Below are positions 1 to 6,160 of a stretch of 9,710 nucleotides of DNA, piece after piece (within the stretch, counting starts at the first letter, position 1; each line of letters starts with the position of its first letter). The position numbers and the translations under genes are program-made. Below the pieces are notes generated by a model, which saw only the letters and a program-made list of their open reading frames with translations, was not told where the DNA came from and searched no databases. Where the stretch lies: positions 1-9,710 of the forward strand of contig CADBSL010000176.1 of assembly GCA_902797345.1 (NCBI GenBank). The letters are read 5' to 3'. This stretch comes from an uncultured Eubacteriales bacterium. GTDB taxonomy: Bacteria > Bacillota > Clostridia > Peptostreptococcales > Anaerovoracaceae.

Positions 1-45
1 GGTGCCGCGCCAGCGGCGGAGAGGCAAGCGCATTTTTGCCCCGAC

Positions 46-71
46 TTGTGACGCTTTTTGTGACGCTTTTT
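46..71 (+). repeat. Tandem 12-bp repeat with TGTGACGCTTTT core
   Basis: Two perfect head-to-tail copies of TTGTGACGCTTT lie at 46-57 and 58-69, followed by TT. A diverged copy (TGTGAGCGTCTTT) lies at 97-109. The same core recurs at 3667-3678, upstream of the second operon. The spacing of about one helical turn and the position upstream of a good promoter fit a regulator-binding array, but no regulator can be named. A weak stem, AAGCG (26-30) with CGCTT (52-56), could also form here. Confidence 0.6.
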
Positions 72-112
72 ATGGTAGATTGACCATGGAAATTTCTGTG
101 AGCGTCTTTATC

Positions 113-123
113 TGTGACGTCAC
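113..123 (+). promoter_or_regulatory. Palindromic operator candidate TGTGACGTCAC
   Basis: Positions 114-123 read GTGACGTCAC, a perfect 10-bp palindrome, and the preceding T makes its left half another TGTGACG motif. It ends 2 bp before the -35 box at 126-131. That is a typical position for an activator site, or for a repressor overlapping the promoter edge. The TGTGA half resembles half-sites of the CRP/FNR family, but that resemblance is short and the assignment is a guess. Confidence 0.45.
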
Positions 124-125
124 TA

Positions 126-154
126 TTGCTTTTTTCCGTCAATATAGCTATAAT
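126..154 (+). promoter_or_regulatory. Sigma-A-type promoter of the c-di-GMP operon
   Basis: TTGCTT (126-131) serves as the -35 box and TATAAT (149-154, a perfect consensus) as the -10 box, with an ideal 17-bp spacer. Transcription would start near 161, giving a leader of about 22 nt before the ATG at 183. The -35 box matches TTGACA only partly, which fits a promoter that depends on or responds to the adjacent TGTGACG elements. Confidence 0.7.
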
Positions 155-182
155 TTTACCATAGAGAAAGTGTGAGAAGATC

Positions 183-1556
183 ATGAAGGAAAACAAAAAC
201 ATCCGGCTTCAGCCAATGTTGCTGGCGATGGTGGTATTGGCGATCGTTTTGGCCGGGGTACTGATTTATGCGGGGCTTGAGACCCGGGCTTCCTACAACC
301 AGATGCAGGAGGCGGTGGACACGTACGTGACCTGTGAAGCCAGTGCCCAAAAACTCATGGCGGGTTCTGATGAGCTGACCAAACAGGTCCAGCTGTACGC
401 GGTCAACGGAAAAGCCTACAACATGGATCAATACTTCAAGGAGGCCAAGGTGACCCGGTCCCGGGACAAGGCATTGGAGGAGATCGGCGAATACTTCGAC
501 GGCACCCAGGCCTATGCAGCCCTGGAAGAGGCGCTGGCCCGGTCCAATGAATTGATGGAGATCGAATACTACTCGATGCGTCTGATGGCGGAATATAGGG
601 GGATCTCTCCCAGCATCCTGCCGGAGGAGGTCCGGGCGGTGGAACTGACCCCGGAGGACCAGGCTCTTTCCCCGGACGGAAAGAAGGAACTGGCCCGGGA
701 GTTGGTCTTCGGGTCTGCTTATGAAGGAAAGAAAACCTCCATCACCAACAGCGCGGAACAGTGCATGAACGAACTTCGGTCTATGACCCGGGCCGGCGAG
801 CAGAAGAATGCCCGTCAGCTGATCCGGTATCTGAACCTGTCCTATGCTTTGGTGGCGGCGCTGATGCTGCTTGTTTTTCTGACGTTCCTGATGACGACGC
901 TGTTGGCCCTCAACCCACTTCGGAGAGCCATCGGCAGCATCCGGGACAAGGAACTGATCCCGGAGCGGGGGTCCTACGAAGTCCAGTACCTGGCCCGTAC
1001 CTACAACACCATGTTTGAAAAGAACCAGGTGCACCAGGACAAGCTCTCTTATGAGGCCACCCACGACGCATTGACCCGGCTTTACAACCGGGGCGTCTTC
1101 GAGGAAGTGCTGCCCACCTGCGAAGCGCAGCACAACGCATTGATCCTGGTGGATCTGGATTACTTCAAACAGATGAACGATAATCACGGACACCAGGTGG
1201 GCGATCAGGTGCTGCAGAAACTGGCGAAAGCCCTGCAGGCCAGCTTCCGTGGCGAAGACTATGTGTGCCGGATCGGCGGAGACGAATTCGCGGTATTGAT
1301 GGTCAATGTGGGTCCGGACATGAAGGGGCTGGTATCGGCCAAGGTCGATCAGATCCGGAAAAAGACCCGGGAAGACGACGGACTGCCGCCCTTCACCCTC
1401 AGTGTGGGGATCGCCTTCAGCGAGATCGGACAGCCCGGCGAAACGGTCTTTGCCCACGCCGATGCAGCCCTGTATAAAGTGAAGGAACAGGGCCGCAACA
1501 ATTACGCTTTCTATGAAGAAGGACAATCACTCTCTGATCTGAACGACAAGAATTGA
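183..1556 (+). CDS. Membrane-bound diguanylate cyclase with extracytoplasmic sensor region and GGDEF domain
   Basis: Predicted to make cyclic-di-GMP from two GTP at the inner face of the membrane. The 457-aa protein has TM1 at about residues 10-32, an extracytoplasmic, mostly helical segment at about 33-215, and TM2 at about 217-243. A short linker that may be HAMP-like follows, then a GGDEF domain at about 283-445. Within that domain, DALTRLYNR (295-303), the metal-binding DLD (324-326) and GGDEF (365-369) are intact. RGED (356-359) sits exactly five residues before GGDEF, which is the product-inhibition I-site, so the enzyme should be active and feedback-inhibited. The sensor part has an SDELTKQVQLYAV stretch (62-74) of the kind seen in four-helix sensor regions of clostridial signalling proteins; its ligand is unknown. 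The ATG at 183 follows a modest GAGAAG ribosome site (174-179). The stop lies 14 bases before the next gene's ATG, so the two genes are likely co-transcribed. Confidence 0.93.
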   Translation: MKENKNIRLQPMLLAMVVLAIVLAGVLIYAGLETRASYNQMQEAVDTYVTCEASAQKLMAGSDELTKQVQLYAVNGKAYNMDQYFKEAKVTRSRDKALEEIGEYFDGTQAYAALEEALARSNELMEIEYYSMRLMAEYRGISPSILPEEVRAVELTPEDQALSPDGKKELARELVFGSAYEGKKTSITNSAEQCMNELRSMTRAGEQKNARQLIRYLNLSYALVAALMLLVFLTFLMTTLLALNPLRRAIGSIRDKELIPERGSYEVQYLARTYNTMFEKNQVHQDKLSYEATHDALTRLYNRGVFEEVLPTCEAQHNALILVDLDYFKQMNDNHGHQVGDQVLQKLAKALQASFRGEDYVCRIGGDEFAVLMVNVGPDMKGLVSAKVDQIRKKTREDDGLPPFTLSVGIAFSEIGQPGETVFAHADAALYKVKEQGRNNYAFYEEGQSLSDLNDKN

Positions 1557-1563
1557 AGGGGAG
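1556..1563 (+). promoter_or_regulatory. Ribosome binding site that fixes the start of the REC-GGDEF-EAL gene
   Basis: AAGGGGAG lies 7 bases before the ATG at 1571. The reading frame stays open up to a TTG at 1553, but that TTG precedes this site and overlaps the previous stop codon, so ATG 1571 is the supported start. Confidence 0.75.
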
Positions 1564-1570
1564 AAATCAT

Positions 1571-3265
1571 ATGCTGAAAAGTCACGACCGATTTTATTCA
1601 GAAGACGGGAAGCGTCTGGTACTTATCGTGGAAGACGAACCCGTCAATCGGGCGCTGCTGTCCGTTTATCTGGAGGATGAATACGACGTCCTGGAGGCAG
1701 AAGACGGCGTGCAGGCCCTGGAGATCATTCGGGAAAACCAGTCACTGTTGTCATTGGTGATCCTGGACCTGATGATGCCGAAGATGTCCGGCCAGGAAGT
1801 GCTGGAGATCATGCAGGGAAGCGACGAGCTGCGTCGGATCCCGGTGATCGTATTGACCTCCGACGAGGACGCGGAGGTGCCCAGCCTCCAGCAGGGCGCT
1901 GCGGATTTTATCAAAAAACCATTGGAAAAGCCGGCAGTGGTACAGGCACGGATCCGGCGGATCATCGAACTCAGTGAAGACACCTATATCATCCAGAACA
2001 CGGAAAGAGATGATCTGACGGGTCTTCTCAATAAGGAGTTCTTCTACCGTTATTCCGAATTGTTCAAGCTCCACCACCCCTCCTGGGACATGGATGCGCT
2101 GGTGATGGACGTGAACAACTTCCACCTGATCAACGAGATCCAGGGACGGGCCTTCGGGGACAGGATCCTGAAGCAGATCGGGGAGCGGATCATGTCCCGG
2201 GTTCCCGGAACCGGCGGTGTGGCCGGACGGAGCCATGCGGACACGTTCCTGTTGTACCTGCCGTCGGGGACGGATTACGAAGAGCTGCGGGATATGTTGA
2301 TGGAGGACCTGACCAATGACCTGTCCAACCCCCGGGTGCACCTGCGGCTCGGGGTCTACCGGGAAACGGACAAGAACCTGCCCATGGAGCGGTGCTTCGA
2401 TCGGGCCAAGATGGCGGCGGATCTGATCCGAAACAACTATGACAGGGGGATCTCACTGTACGACGATAATCTCCATGAACAGGACCTGAAAAACCAGAAA
2501 CTCATCAACGACATGCAGAAAGCCATCGATGAAAAGCAGTTCCTGGTCTATTACCAACCCAAATACGACATCACCGGCGAGAAGCCGGTGCTGAAGAGTG
2601 CGGAAGCCCTGATCCGGTGGAAGCACCCGGAAATGGGGATGATCAGCCCCGGGATCTTCATTCCTCTCTTTGAGAAGAATGGCCTGATCCAACGGCTGGA
2701 CCGTTACGTCTGGAAGGAAGCGGCGGAACAGATGCGCCGGTGGAGAGAGAAATTCGGCGTCACGGTGCCGGTGTCGGTGAATGTTTCCCGGATCGACATG
2801 TATGCGGCGGACTTCGTTCCTTTCCTGAAGGCATTGATGAAAGAAAATGAGATCAAGCCCGAGGACTACTTCCTGGAGATCACGGAATCGGCTTACACGG
2901 AAAACTCCGTCCAGCTGATCCAGACCGTGGAAGAACTCCGCGGATATGGCTTCCACATCGAAATGGACGACTTCGGCTCCGGCTATTCGTCGTTGAATAT
3001 GCTGGCGGAGATGCCCATCGATGTACTGAAGCTGGATATGAGATTCATCCGCAACCTCCACAACAGCGACCGGAACACCCGGATGGTGGAATTGATGCTG
3101 GACATCGCCCACCGGCTGGGTGTCATCGCCGTGGCAGAGGGCGTGGAAACAGAAGAGCAGATGTTAGACCTGAAACGGATGGGCTGCCAGCGGATCCAGG
3201 GATACTATTTCTCCGGCCCGGTGCCCCCCGAAGAGTTTGAAAGATTTATCGAAGAGGTGATATGA
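1571..3265 (+). CDS. Response regulator with REC, degenerate GGDEF and intact EAL domains (c-di-GMP phosphodiesterase)
   Basis: This 564-aa cytoplasmic protein probably hydrolyses c-di-GMP to pGpG under phosphorylation control. The REC domain (about 15-134) has acidic residues E21/D22, phospho-acceptor D66 in LDLMMP, T96/S97 and K115. The GGDEF-type domain (about 145-298) keeps DDLTGLLNK (147-155), but the signature is HADTF (222-226) and no RxxD I-site precedes it, so it should not make c-di-GMP. The EAL domain (about 315-560) keeps the expected catalytic set: EAL at 345-347, N404, E436, D466/D467 in DDFGSGYSS, K487, E523 and Q543. It should therefore be an active phosphodiesterase. The degenerate GGDEF may act as a regulatory or GTP-sensing module, as known for some GGDEF-EAL hybrids. 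No partner kinase is in the window; the Hpt protein encoded next, overlapping by ATGA, is the obvious phosphodonor candidate. Confidence 0.93.
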   Translation: MLKSHDRFYSEDGKRLVLIVEDEPVNRALLSVYLEDEYDVLEAEDGVQALEIIRENQSLLSLVILDLMMPKMSGQEVLEIMQGSDELRRIPVIVLTSDEDAEVPSLQQGAADFIKKPLEKPAVVQARIRRIIELSEDTYIIQNTERDDLTGLLNKEFFYRYSELFKLHHPSWDMDALVMDVNNFHLINEIQGRAFGDRILKQIGERIMSRVPGTGGVAGRSHADTFLLYLPSGTDYEELRDMLMEDLTNDLSNPRVHLRLGVYRETDKNLPMERCFDRAKMAADLIRNNYDRGISLYDDNLHEQDLKNQKLINDMQKAIDEKQFLVYYQPKYDITGEKPVLKSAEALIRWKHPEMGMISPGIFIPLFEKNGLIQRLDRYVWKEAAEQMRRWREKFGVTVPVSVNVSRIDMYAADFVPFLKALMKENEIKPEDYFLEITESAYTENSVQLIQTVEELRGYGFHIEMDDFGSGYSSLNMLAEMPIDVLKLDMRFIRNLHNSDRNTRMVELMLDIAHRLGVIAVAEGVETEEQMLDLKRMGCQRIQGYYFSGPVPPEEFERFIEEVI

Positions 3266-3609
3266 TGTTATCGATCGATGCGCTGAAAGCTTTAGGTGCG
3301 AATACGGAAGAAGGCCTGACCCGCTGCATGGGGAAGGAAGAGTTTTATTTCAAGCTGATCCGTATGGGATTGGAAGACGGAAACTATGGACGTTTGGAGC
3401 AGACCCTCGGGGAGAAGGACCTGGAGGGCGCGTTCGAAGCGGCCCATGCCCTGAAGGGCGTGGCGGGGAATCTGTCCCTGACGCCGCTGTATGAGGCCCT
3501 TTCGGAGATCACCGAACGGCTCCGGGCCAGGGAAGATGCGGACTATCCGGCTCTCCTTCAAGACGTGAAGACCCAGAGGGACGCCTTCGCAGCCCTGTGC
3601 GAAGACTGA
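3262..3609 (+). CDS. Stand-alone Hpt phosphotransfer protein
   Basis: This 115-aa, wholly soluble and mostly helical protein matches the length of single-domain histidine phosphotransfer proteins. The signature AHALKGVAGNL (61-71) has the phospho-accepting His62 followed by LKG. No kinase ATPase motifs are present. It is expected to shuttle phosphate between a hybrid histidine kinase encoded elsewhere and a REC domain, most simply that of the upstream REC-GGDEF-EAL protein. Its ATG overlaps the upstream stop (ATGA, 3262-3265), indicating translational coupling. A second in-frame ATG at 3265 is better spaced from GAGGTGA (3254-3260) and may be the true start, shortening the protein by one residue. 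It is the last gene of the signalling operon. Confidence 0.88.
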   Translation: MMLSIDALKALGANTEEGLTRCMGKEEFYFKLIRMGLEDGNYGRLEQTLGEKDLEGAFEAAHALKGVAGNLSLTPLYEALSEITERLRAREDADYPALLQDVKTQRDAFAALCED

Positions 3610-3648
3610 CCCGAAGAAATATAAAAGGAATAAGTTTCACACAAAAAA

Positions 3649-3681
3649 CGCAAAAGCGCCTAAACCTGTGACGCTTTTGCG
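3649..3681. repeat. Perfect 10-bp inverted repeat CGCAAAAGCG / CGCTTTTGCG
   Basis: The arms are 3649-3658 and 3672-3681, with a 13-nt loop that contains the start of the TGTGACGCTTTT motif (3667-3678). On the + strand no U-tract follows, so it is not a normal terminator for the signalling operon. On the - strand it is followed by six Ts (complement of 3643-3648), so it could terminate antisense transcripts. It may also be a DNA operator. Confidence 0.6.
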
Positions 3682-3695
3682 GACGCCGGGCAGGT

Positions 3696-3701
3696 TACAA
3701 T
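3696..3701 (+). promoter_or_regulatory. Possible -10 box TACAAT in the inter-operon gap
   Basis: TACAAT is a good -10 match lying 64 bases before the ATG at 3765. At 16-18 bp spacing only CT-rich sequence (3672-3679) occupies the -35 position, so a promoter here would need an activator; the TGTGACG motif at 3667-3673 is well placed for one. TATAAA at 3620-3625 is the alternative start of transcription, and read-through from the upstream operon is also possible. Confidence 0.3.
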
Positions 3702-3752
3702 GTAGAAAAGTTAGTAAAACAGAGAACCGGCTCCCGGCCGGGTGTGAAACAC

Positions 3753-3758
3753 AGGAGG
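3753..3758 (+). promoter_or_regulatory. Ribosome binding site AGGAGG of the transglutaminase gene
   Basis: AGGAGG lies 6 bases before the ATG at 3765 and excludes an upstream in-frame GTG at 3744 as the start. Its first three bases fall in CACAGG (3750-3755), which can pair with the hairpin loop CCTGTG at 3665-3670, so access could be controlled by leader folding. Confidence 0.75.
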
Positions 3759-3764
3759 CTACCC

Positions 3765-4757
3765 ATGAAGAAGTTCGCAGGAAAGACATTGATCATCGTA
3801 TTGATCGCGGGAATGATCGCAGCAGCCGTGCCGATGGCTGCGCTGGGCGTAGTCGAATTATCGGAAGACACCGATACAGCGACACAGTCCCTGACATCAG
3901 AAGCACCCGCAGCCCAGGAAGAAGCACAGACCTGGGCACAACCGGCAGCCGAAGACATGAACGGCGATATGCCCCTCAACGTCTTCGATGAAAGTGCCGC
4001 AAAAGGAAACGGATCGGCCAAGATCGACTGCTCCCAGGCTCACCTCGGTTATGTAGGTGTTCAGGCATGGGAATCCAAGCGGCTCAAGTTCCAGGTCATC
4101 AAAGGCAGCAAGACCTACAATTATGACCTCCCCGGGGACGGGACCACAACCTTTTTCCCGCTGCAGAGCGGCAACGGGTCCTACACCCTGAGAGTGATGA
4201 AGAATATTGTGGACAACAAGTATTCGCCGGTCTACAGCACTACCTGTAATGCAAATCTGGACGACGAATTCCAGCCCTTCATCCGGCCCAGCATCTACGT
4301 AAACTACACCGCAGATTCCGCGTGCATCGCAAAAGCACATGAACTGGCCGAAAGTTCTGAAACCAAGCTGGACTTTGTGGCCCAGGTATATAAGCTCATC
4401 ACCAAAAACGTCCGTTACGACTGGAACAAGGCCAAGACTGTACAGTCCGGCTACGTACCGGTTCCGGACGAGACTCTGGCCACCGGCAAGGGGATCTGCT
4501 TCGACTACGCGTCTCTGGCAGCATCCATGCTCCGCAGCCAGGGCGTTCCCACCAAGCTGATCTTCGGTTACGTATCTCCGAAGGGTGCATACCACGCCTG
4601 GAATATGTTCTACACGGAAGAGACCGGGTGGGTCACCGTCAGCTACGAGGTCTCTGAGGACAGCTGGAACAGACTGGACCTGACCTTCTCCGCCAACGGA
4701 AAGAGCAGCGACTTCATCGGCGACGGCGGAAACTATTCGGATGTGTACTATTACTGA
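3765..4757 (+). CDS. Secreted transglutaminase-like protein
   Basis: This 330-aa exported protein starts with a signal peptide: Lys-rich MKKFAGK, a hydrophobic core at 8-28, and probable cleavage near ALG-VV. An Ala/Thr/Glu-rich linker (about 31-80) and a probable beta-rich domain (about 85-183) follow. A C-terminal transglutaminase-like domain (about 190-310) has the expected triad: Cys245 in GKGICFDYASL, His278 in YHAWN and Asp305 in NRLDLTF. Such domains crosslink proteins or act as papain-fold peptidases; sequence alone does not say which. The catalytic residues look intact, so activity is likely. The gene precedes the GspF-like gene by only 12-18 bases, so it appears to head the pilus-like operon and may supply an enzyme that is secreted by, or modifies, the surface structure. 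The tail is Tyr-rich and has no sortase motif or C-terminal membrane anchor. Confidence 0.88.
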   Translation: MKKFAGKTLIIVLIAGMIAAAVPMAALGVVELSEDTDTATQSLTSEAPAAQEEAQTWAQPAAEDMNGDMPLNVFDESAAKGNGSAKIDCSQAHLGYVGVQAWESKRLKFQVIKGSKTYNYDLPGDGTTTFFPLQSGNGSYTLRVMKNIVDNKYSPVYSTTCNANLDDEFQPFIRPSIYVNYTADSACIAKAHELAESSETKLDFVAQVYKLITKNVRYDWNKAKTVQSGYVPVPDETLATGKGICFDYASLAASMLRSQGVPTKLIFGYVSPKGAYHAWNMFYTEETGWVTVSYEVSEDSWNRLDLTFSANGKSSDFIGDGGNYSDVYYY

Positions 4758-4761
4758 TCGG

Positions 4762-4767
4762 AAGGAG
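4762..4767 (+). promoter_or_regulatory. Ribosome binding site that decides the GspF-like start
   Basis: AAGGAG lies 8 bases before ATG 4776 but only 2 bases before the in-frame ATG 4770. The second ATG is therefore the more likely start. Confidence 0.65.
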
Positions 4768-4775
4768 CAATGATA

Positions 4776-5819
4776 ATGAAGAAACAATTGGACTATTTAG
4801 GCGTCAGTGCCTTTTGTGAAAGCATGGGGATGATGATGCAGTCAGGCATCCACACGGATGAAGCTGTGGGGCTCCTGCTCAGCGACAGTAAAGCCTCCGA
4901 TGGGGTGTTGCAGCAGGGCCTCACGGTCATGAAAGAACAGGTGGACCAGGGCAAGAGCCTGGACGAAGCCATGAAGGAAAGCGGGATCTTCCCCAAGTAC
5001 GCGCTGCAGATGGTGGCGGCGGGAGGCTCCTACGGACGGCTCGAAGATATCCTCTTCCGGCTGTCGAACTATTACAAAGAACAGAAAACCATTTCCGAAA
5101 AAATCAAGAACGCTGTCACCTACCCGGCGGCCATGCTGATCCTCATCATCGCAGTGCTGCTGGTGATGTTGGTGATGGTGCTTCCCACGTTTACGGAAGT
5201 CTATAACAAACTCACCGGGAGCCTGGCGGCTTCCTCCTACCGGTATATCCACTGGGCCTACGGGTTCTGCTGGGCGGCGTTGATCGTGATGGTGATCATT
5301 GCGGCGGCGTTGATCATCGGACTGATCCTGTGGAAAAACGGCAAGAGAGAAACGGTGGAGGGATTCCTGTACAAGCTGCCTCTCTGCGGGGAACTGCTGG
5401 AGAGCCTGGGGAAATTCCGGTTCACATCGGCCCTGGGGACATTCCTGGCCAGCGGCGAGATGCAGGACAAGGCCGTGGAAGAGAGCATTCCCATGACGGA
5501 CTGCAAGAAGGTGGAGGAGGTCCTTCACCGGTGCAAGAGCCGGATGGAAGAAGGCCACAGCATCGCCCAGGCGGCTTACGATGAAGAGCTGTTCGAGCCG
5601 GTCTACGGACGGATGTTCCTGGCGGGAGAACGCAGCGGCAACATGGAATCCGTGCTGGCGCGGCTGACCAAGTTATTGGAAGAAAACTGCACCGGACTGG
5701 TGGACCGGATCGTTGGGATCGTGGACCCGCTTCTGTCCGGGGTATTGATGGTTACAGTAGGGATGGCGTTGCTTTCCGTGATGCTGCCCCTGATCGGTAT
5801 GATGAATTCGGTGGGATGA
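4776..5819 (+). CDS. GspF/PilC-family inner-membrane platform protein of a type IV pilus/type II secretion-like machine
   Basis: The 347-aa polytopic protein has two T2SSF repeats. The first (about 8-135) contains AGGSYGRLEDIL (82-93) and the KIKNAVTYPAAM stretch (109-120); the second (about 212-335) contains the parallel AGERSGNMESVLARL (283-297). Three membrane helices lie at about 117-139, 163-186 and 318-341, the usual topology. In the family this protein sits in the inner membrane, contacts the cytoplasmic hexameric ATPase and drives pilin insertion or extraction. It is shorter than typical PilC/GspF (about 400 residues), lacking most of the N-terminal extension. Its stop is followed after one base by the ATG of the first small membrane protein, so the two are tightly coupled. 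An alternative start at 4770 would add two residues. Confidence 0.9.
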   Translation: MKKQLDYLGVSAFCESMGMMMQSGIHTDEAVGLLLSDSKASDGVLQQGLTVMKEQVDQGKSLDEAMKESGIFPKYALQMVAAGGSYGRLEDILFRLSNYYKEQKTISEKIKNAVTYPAAMLILIIAVLLVMLVMVLPTFTEVYNKLTGSLAASSYRYIHWAYGFCWAALIVMVIIAAALIIGLILWKNGKRETVEGFLYKLPLCGELLESLGKFRFTSALGTFLASGEMQDKAVEESIPMTDCKKVEEVLHRCKSRMEEGHSIAQAAYDEELFEPVYGRMFLAGERSGNMESVLARLTKLLEENCTGLVDRIVGIVDPLLSGVLMVTVGMALLSVMLPLIGMMNSVG

Positions 5820-5820
5820 T

Positions 5821-6144
5821 ATGTATTCAGATATAAAACAGAGCAAAGCCTTTTTGATCGGGCTCATCCTGGTACTGTTGATCGTAGCCGGGGTGGCAGC
5901 CTGGTCCCTGACAAAGGGTTCCGGCGCGGATATCACGGAAGAAGGCGCCACCGCCATCCAGGACACGGTGCAGAAAAGCGCCCTCCAGTGTTACGTGGTG
6001 GAAGGAGTATATCCGCCGGACCTGAAGTATCTGGAGGACCACTACGGGCTCCAGATCAATACCGATGACTTTTATGTGACTTATGATGTATTCGCTTCGA
6101 ACCAGCCGCCCACCGTGGTGGTGACACCGAAGTCGGCAGTATAA
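5821..6144 (+). CDS. Small single-pass membrane protein, pseudopilin-like
   Basis: This 107-aa protein has a short N-terminal cytoplasmic tail, one membrane helix (about 10-30), an amphipathic continuation (about 36-60) and a small extracytoplasmic domain. That layout matches pilins and pseudopilins. The segment CYVVEGVYPPDLKYLEDHYG (57-76) resembles a recurrent clostridial family whose members are encoded beside GspF-like genes; this is recalled from memory, not searched. There is no canonical prepilin-peptidase site (G followed by FTLIE), and no Glu at the start of the helix. It starts at ATG 5821, one base after the gspF-like stop. The ribosome site is weak (GGTGGGATGAT), so translation probably depends on coupling. 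The exact role is unknown. Confidence 0.75.
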   Translation: MYSDIKQSKAFLIGLILVLLIVAGVAAWSLTKGSGADITEEGATAIQDTVQKSALQCYVVEGVYPPDLKYLEDHYGLQINTDDFYVTYDVFASNQPPTVVVTPKSAV

Positions 6145-6145
6145 C

Positions 6146-6153
6146 GGGAGGTG
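6146..6153 (+). promoter_or_regulatory. Ribosome binding site supporting a TTG start
   Basis: GGGAGGTG lies 7 bases before TTG 6161. The first in-frame ATG (6185) is about 31 bases away, too far, so the TTG start is preferred. Confidence 0.7.
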
Positions 6154-6160
6154 CATCGGA

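Larger units (their letters stand above)
3634..3750 (+). ncRNA. Candidate structured 5' leader (riboswitch-like fold) of the transglutaminase-pilus operon
   Basis: This is inferred from base pairing alone. GTTTCACAC (3634-3642) is perfectly complementary to GTGTGAAAC (3742-3750), which would close a 117-nt domain. Inside it lie a perfect 10-bp hairpin (3649-3658 with 3672-3681, 13-nt loop) and a 5-bp hairpin CCGGC/GCCGG (3727-3731 with 3737-3741) abutting the closing stem. Loop bases AACCTG (3663-3668) can pair with CAGGTT (3691-3696) as a pseudoknot. The same loop, as CCTGTG (3665-3670), can instead pair with CACAGG (3750-3755), which includes part of the AGGAGG ribosome site (3753-3758). 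Two mutually exclusive states are therefore possible. A TATAAA at 3620-3625 would start RNA near 3632, just before the closing stem, but its -35 box is poor. I do not recognise the consensus of a known riboswitch class. Confidence 0.35.

Noticed and set aside
1..25. GCCGC/GCGGC hairpin at 4-17 as the terminator of an upstream gene
   Set aside because: The stem is five pairs and no T-run follows directly; it may simply be part of a truncated upstream feature.
1..51. Tail of an upstream protein-coding gene ending at the TGA at 49-51
   Set aside because: A frame is open to that stop, but 16 codons without recognisable sequence cannot be told from chance; the other two forward frames are open past position 80 as well.
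156..1526. Long open frame on the - strand opposite the diguanylate cyclase
   Set aside because: It mirrors the codon structure of the real gene, has His/Gln/Arg-rich low-complexity protein with no motif, and would run through the promoter region. Other long - strand frames in the window are of the same kind.
1553..1570. TTG start at 1553 for the REC-GGDEF-EAL protein
   Set aside because: It overlaps the upstream stop and lies before the AAGGGGAG ribosome site, which is ideally spaced for ATG 1571.
3641..3700. Class I c-di-GMP (GEMM) riboswitch, suggested by ACGCAAAAGCG followed by CCTAAACC
   Set aside because: The short words recall part of the GEMM core, but the GNRA-capped P2 hairpin and the GCAAACC-type block before it are missing, and the segment is better explained by a simple 10-bp hairpin.
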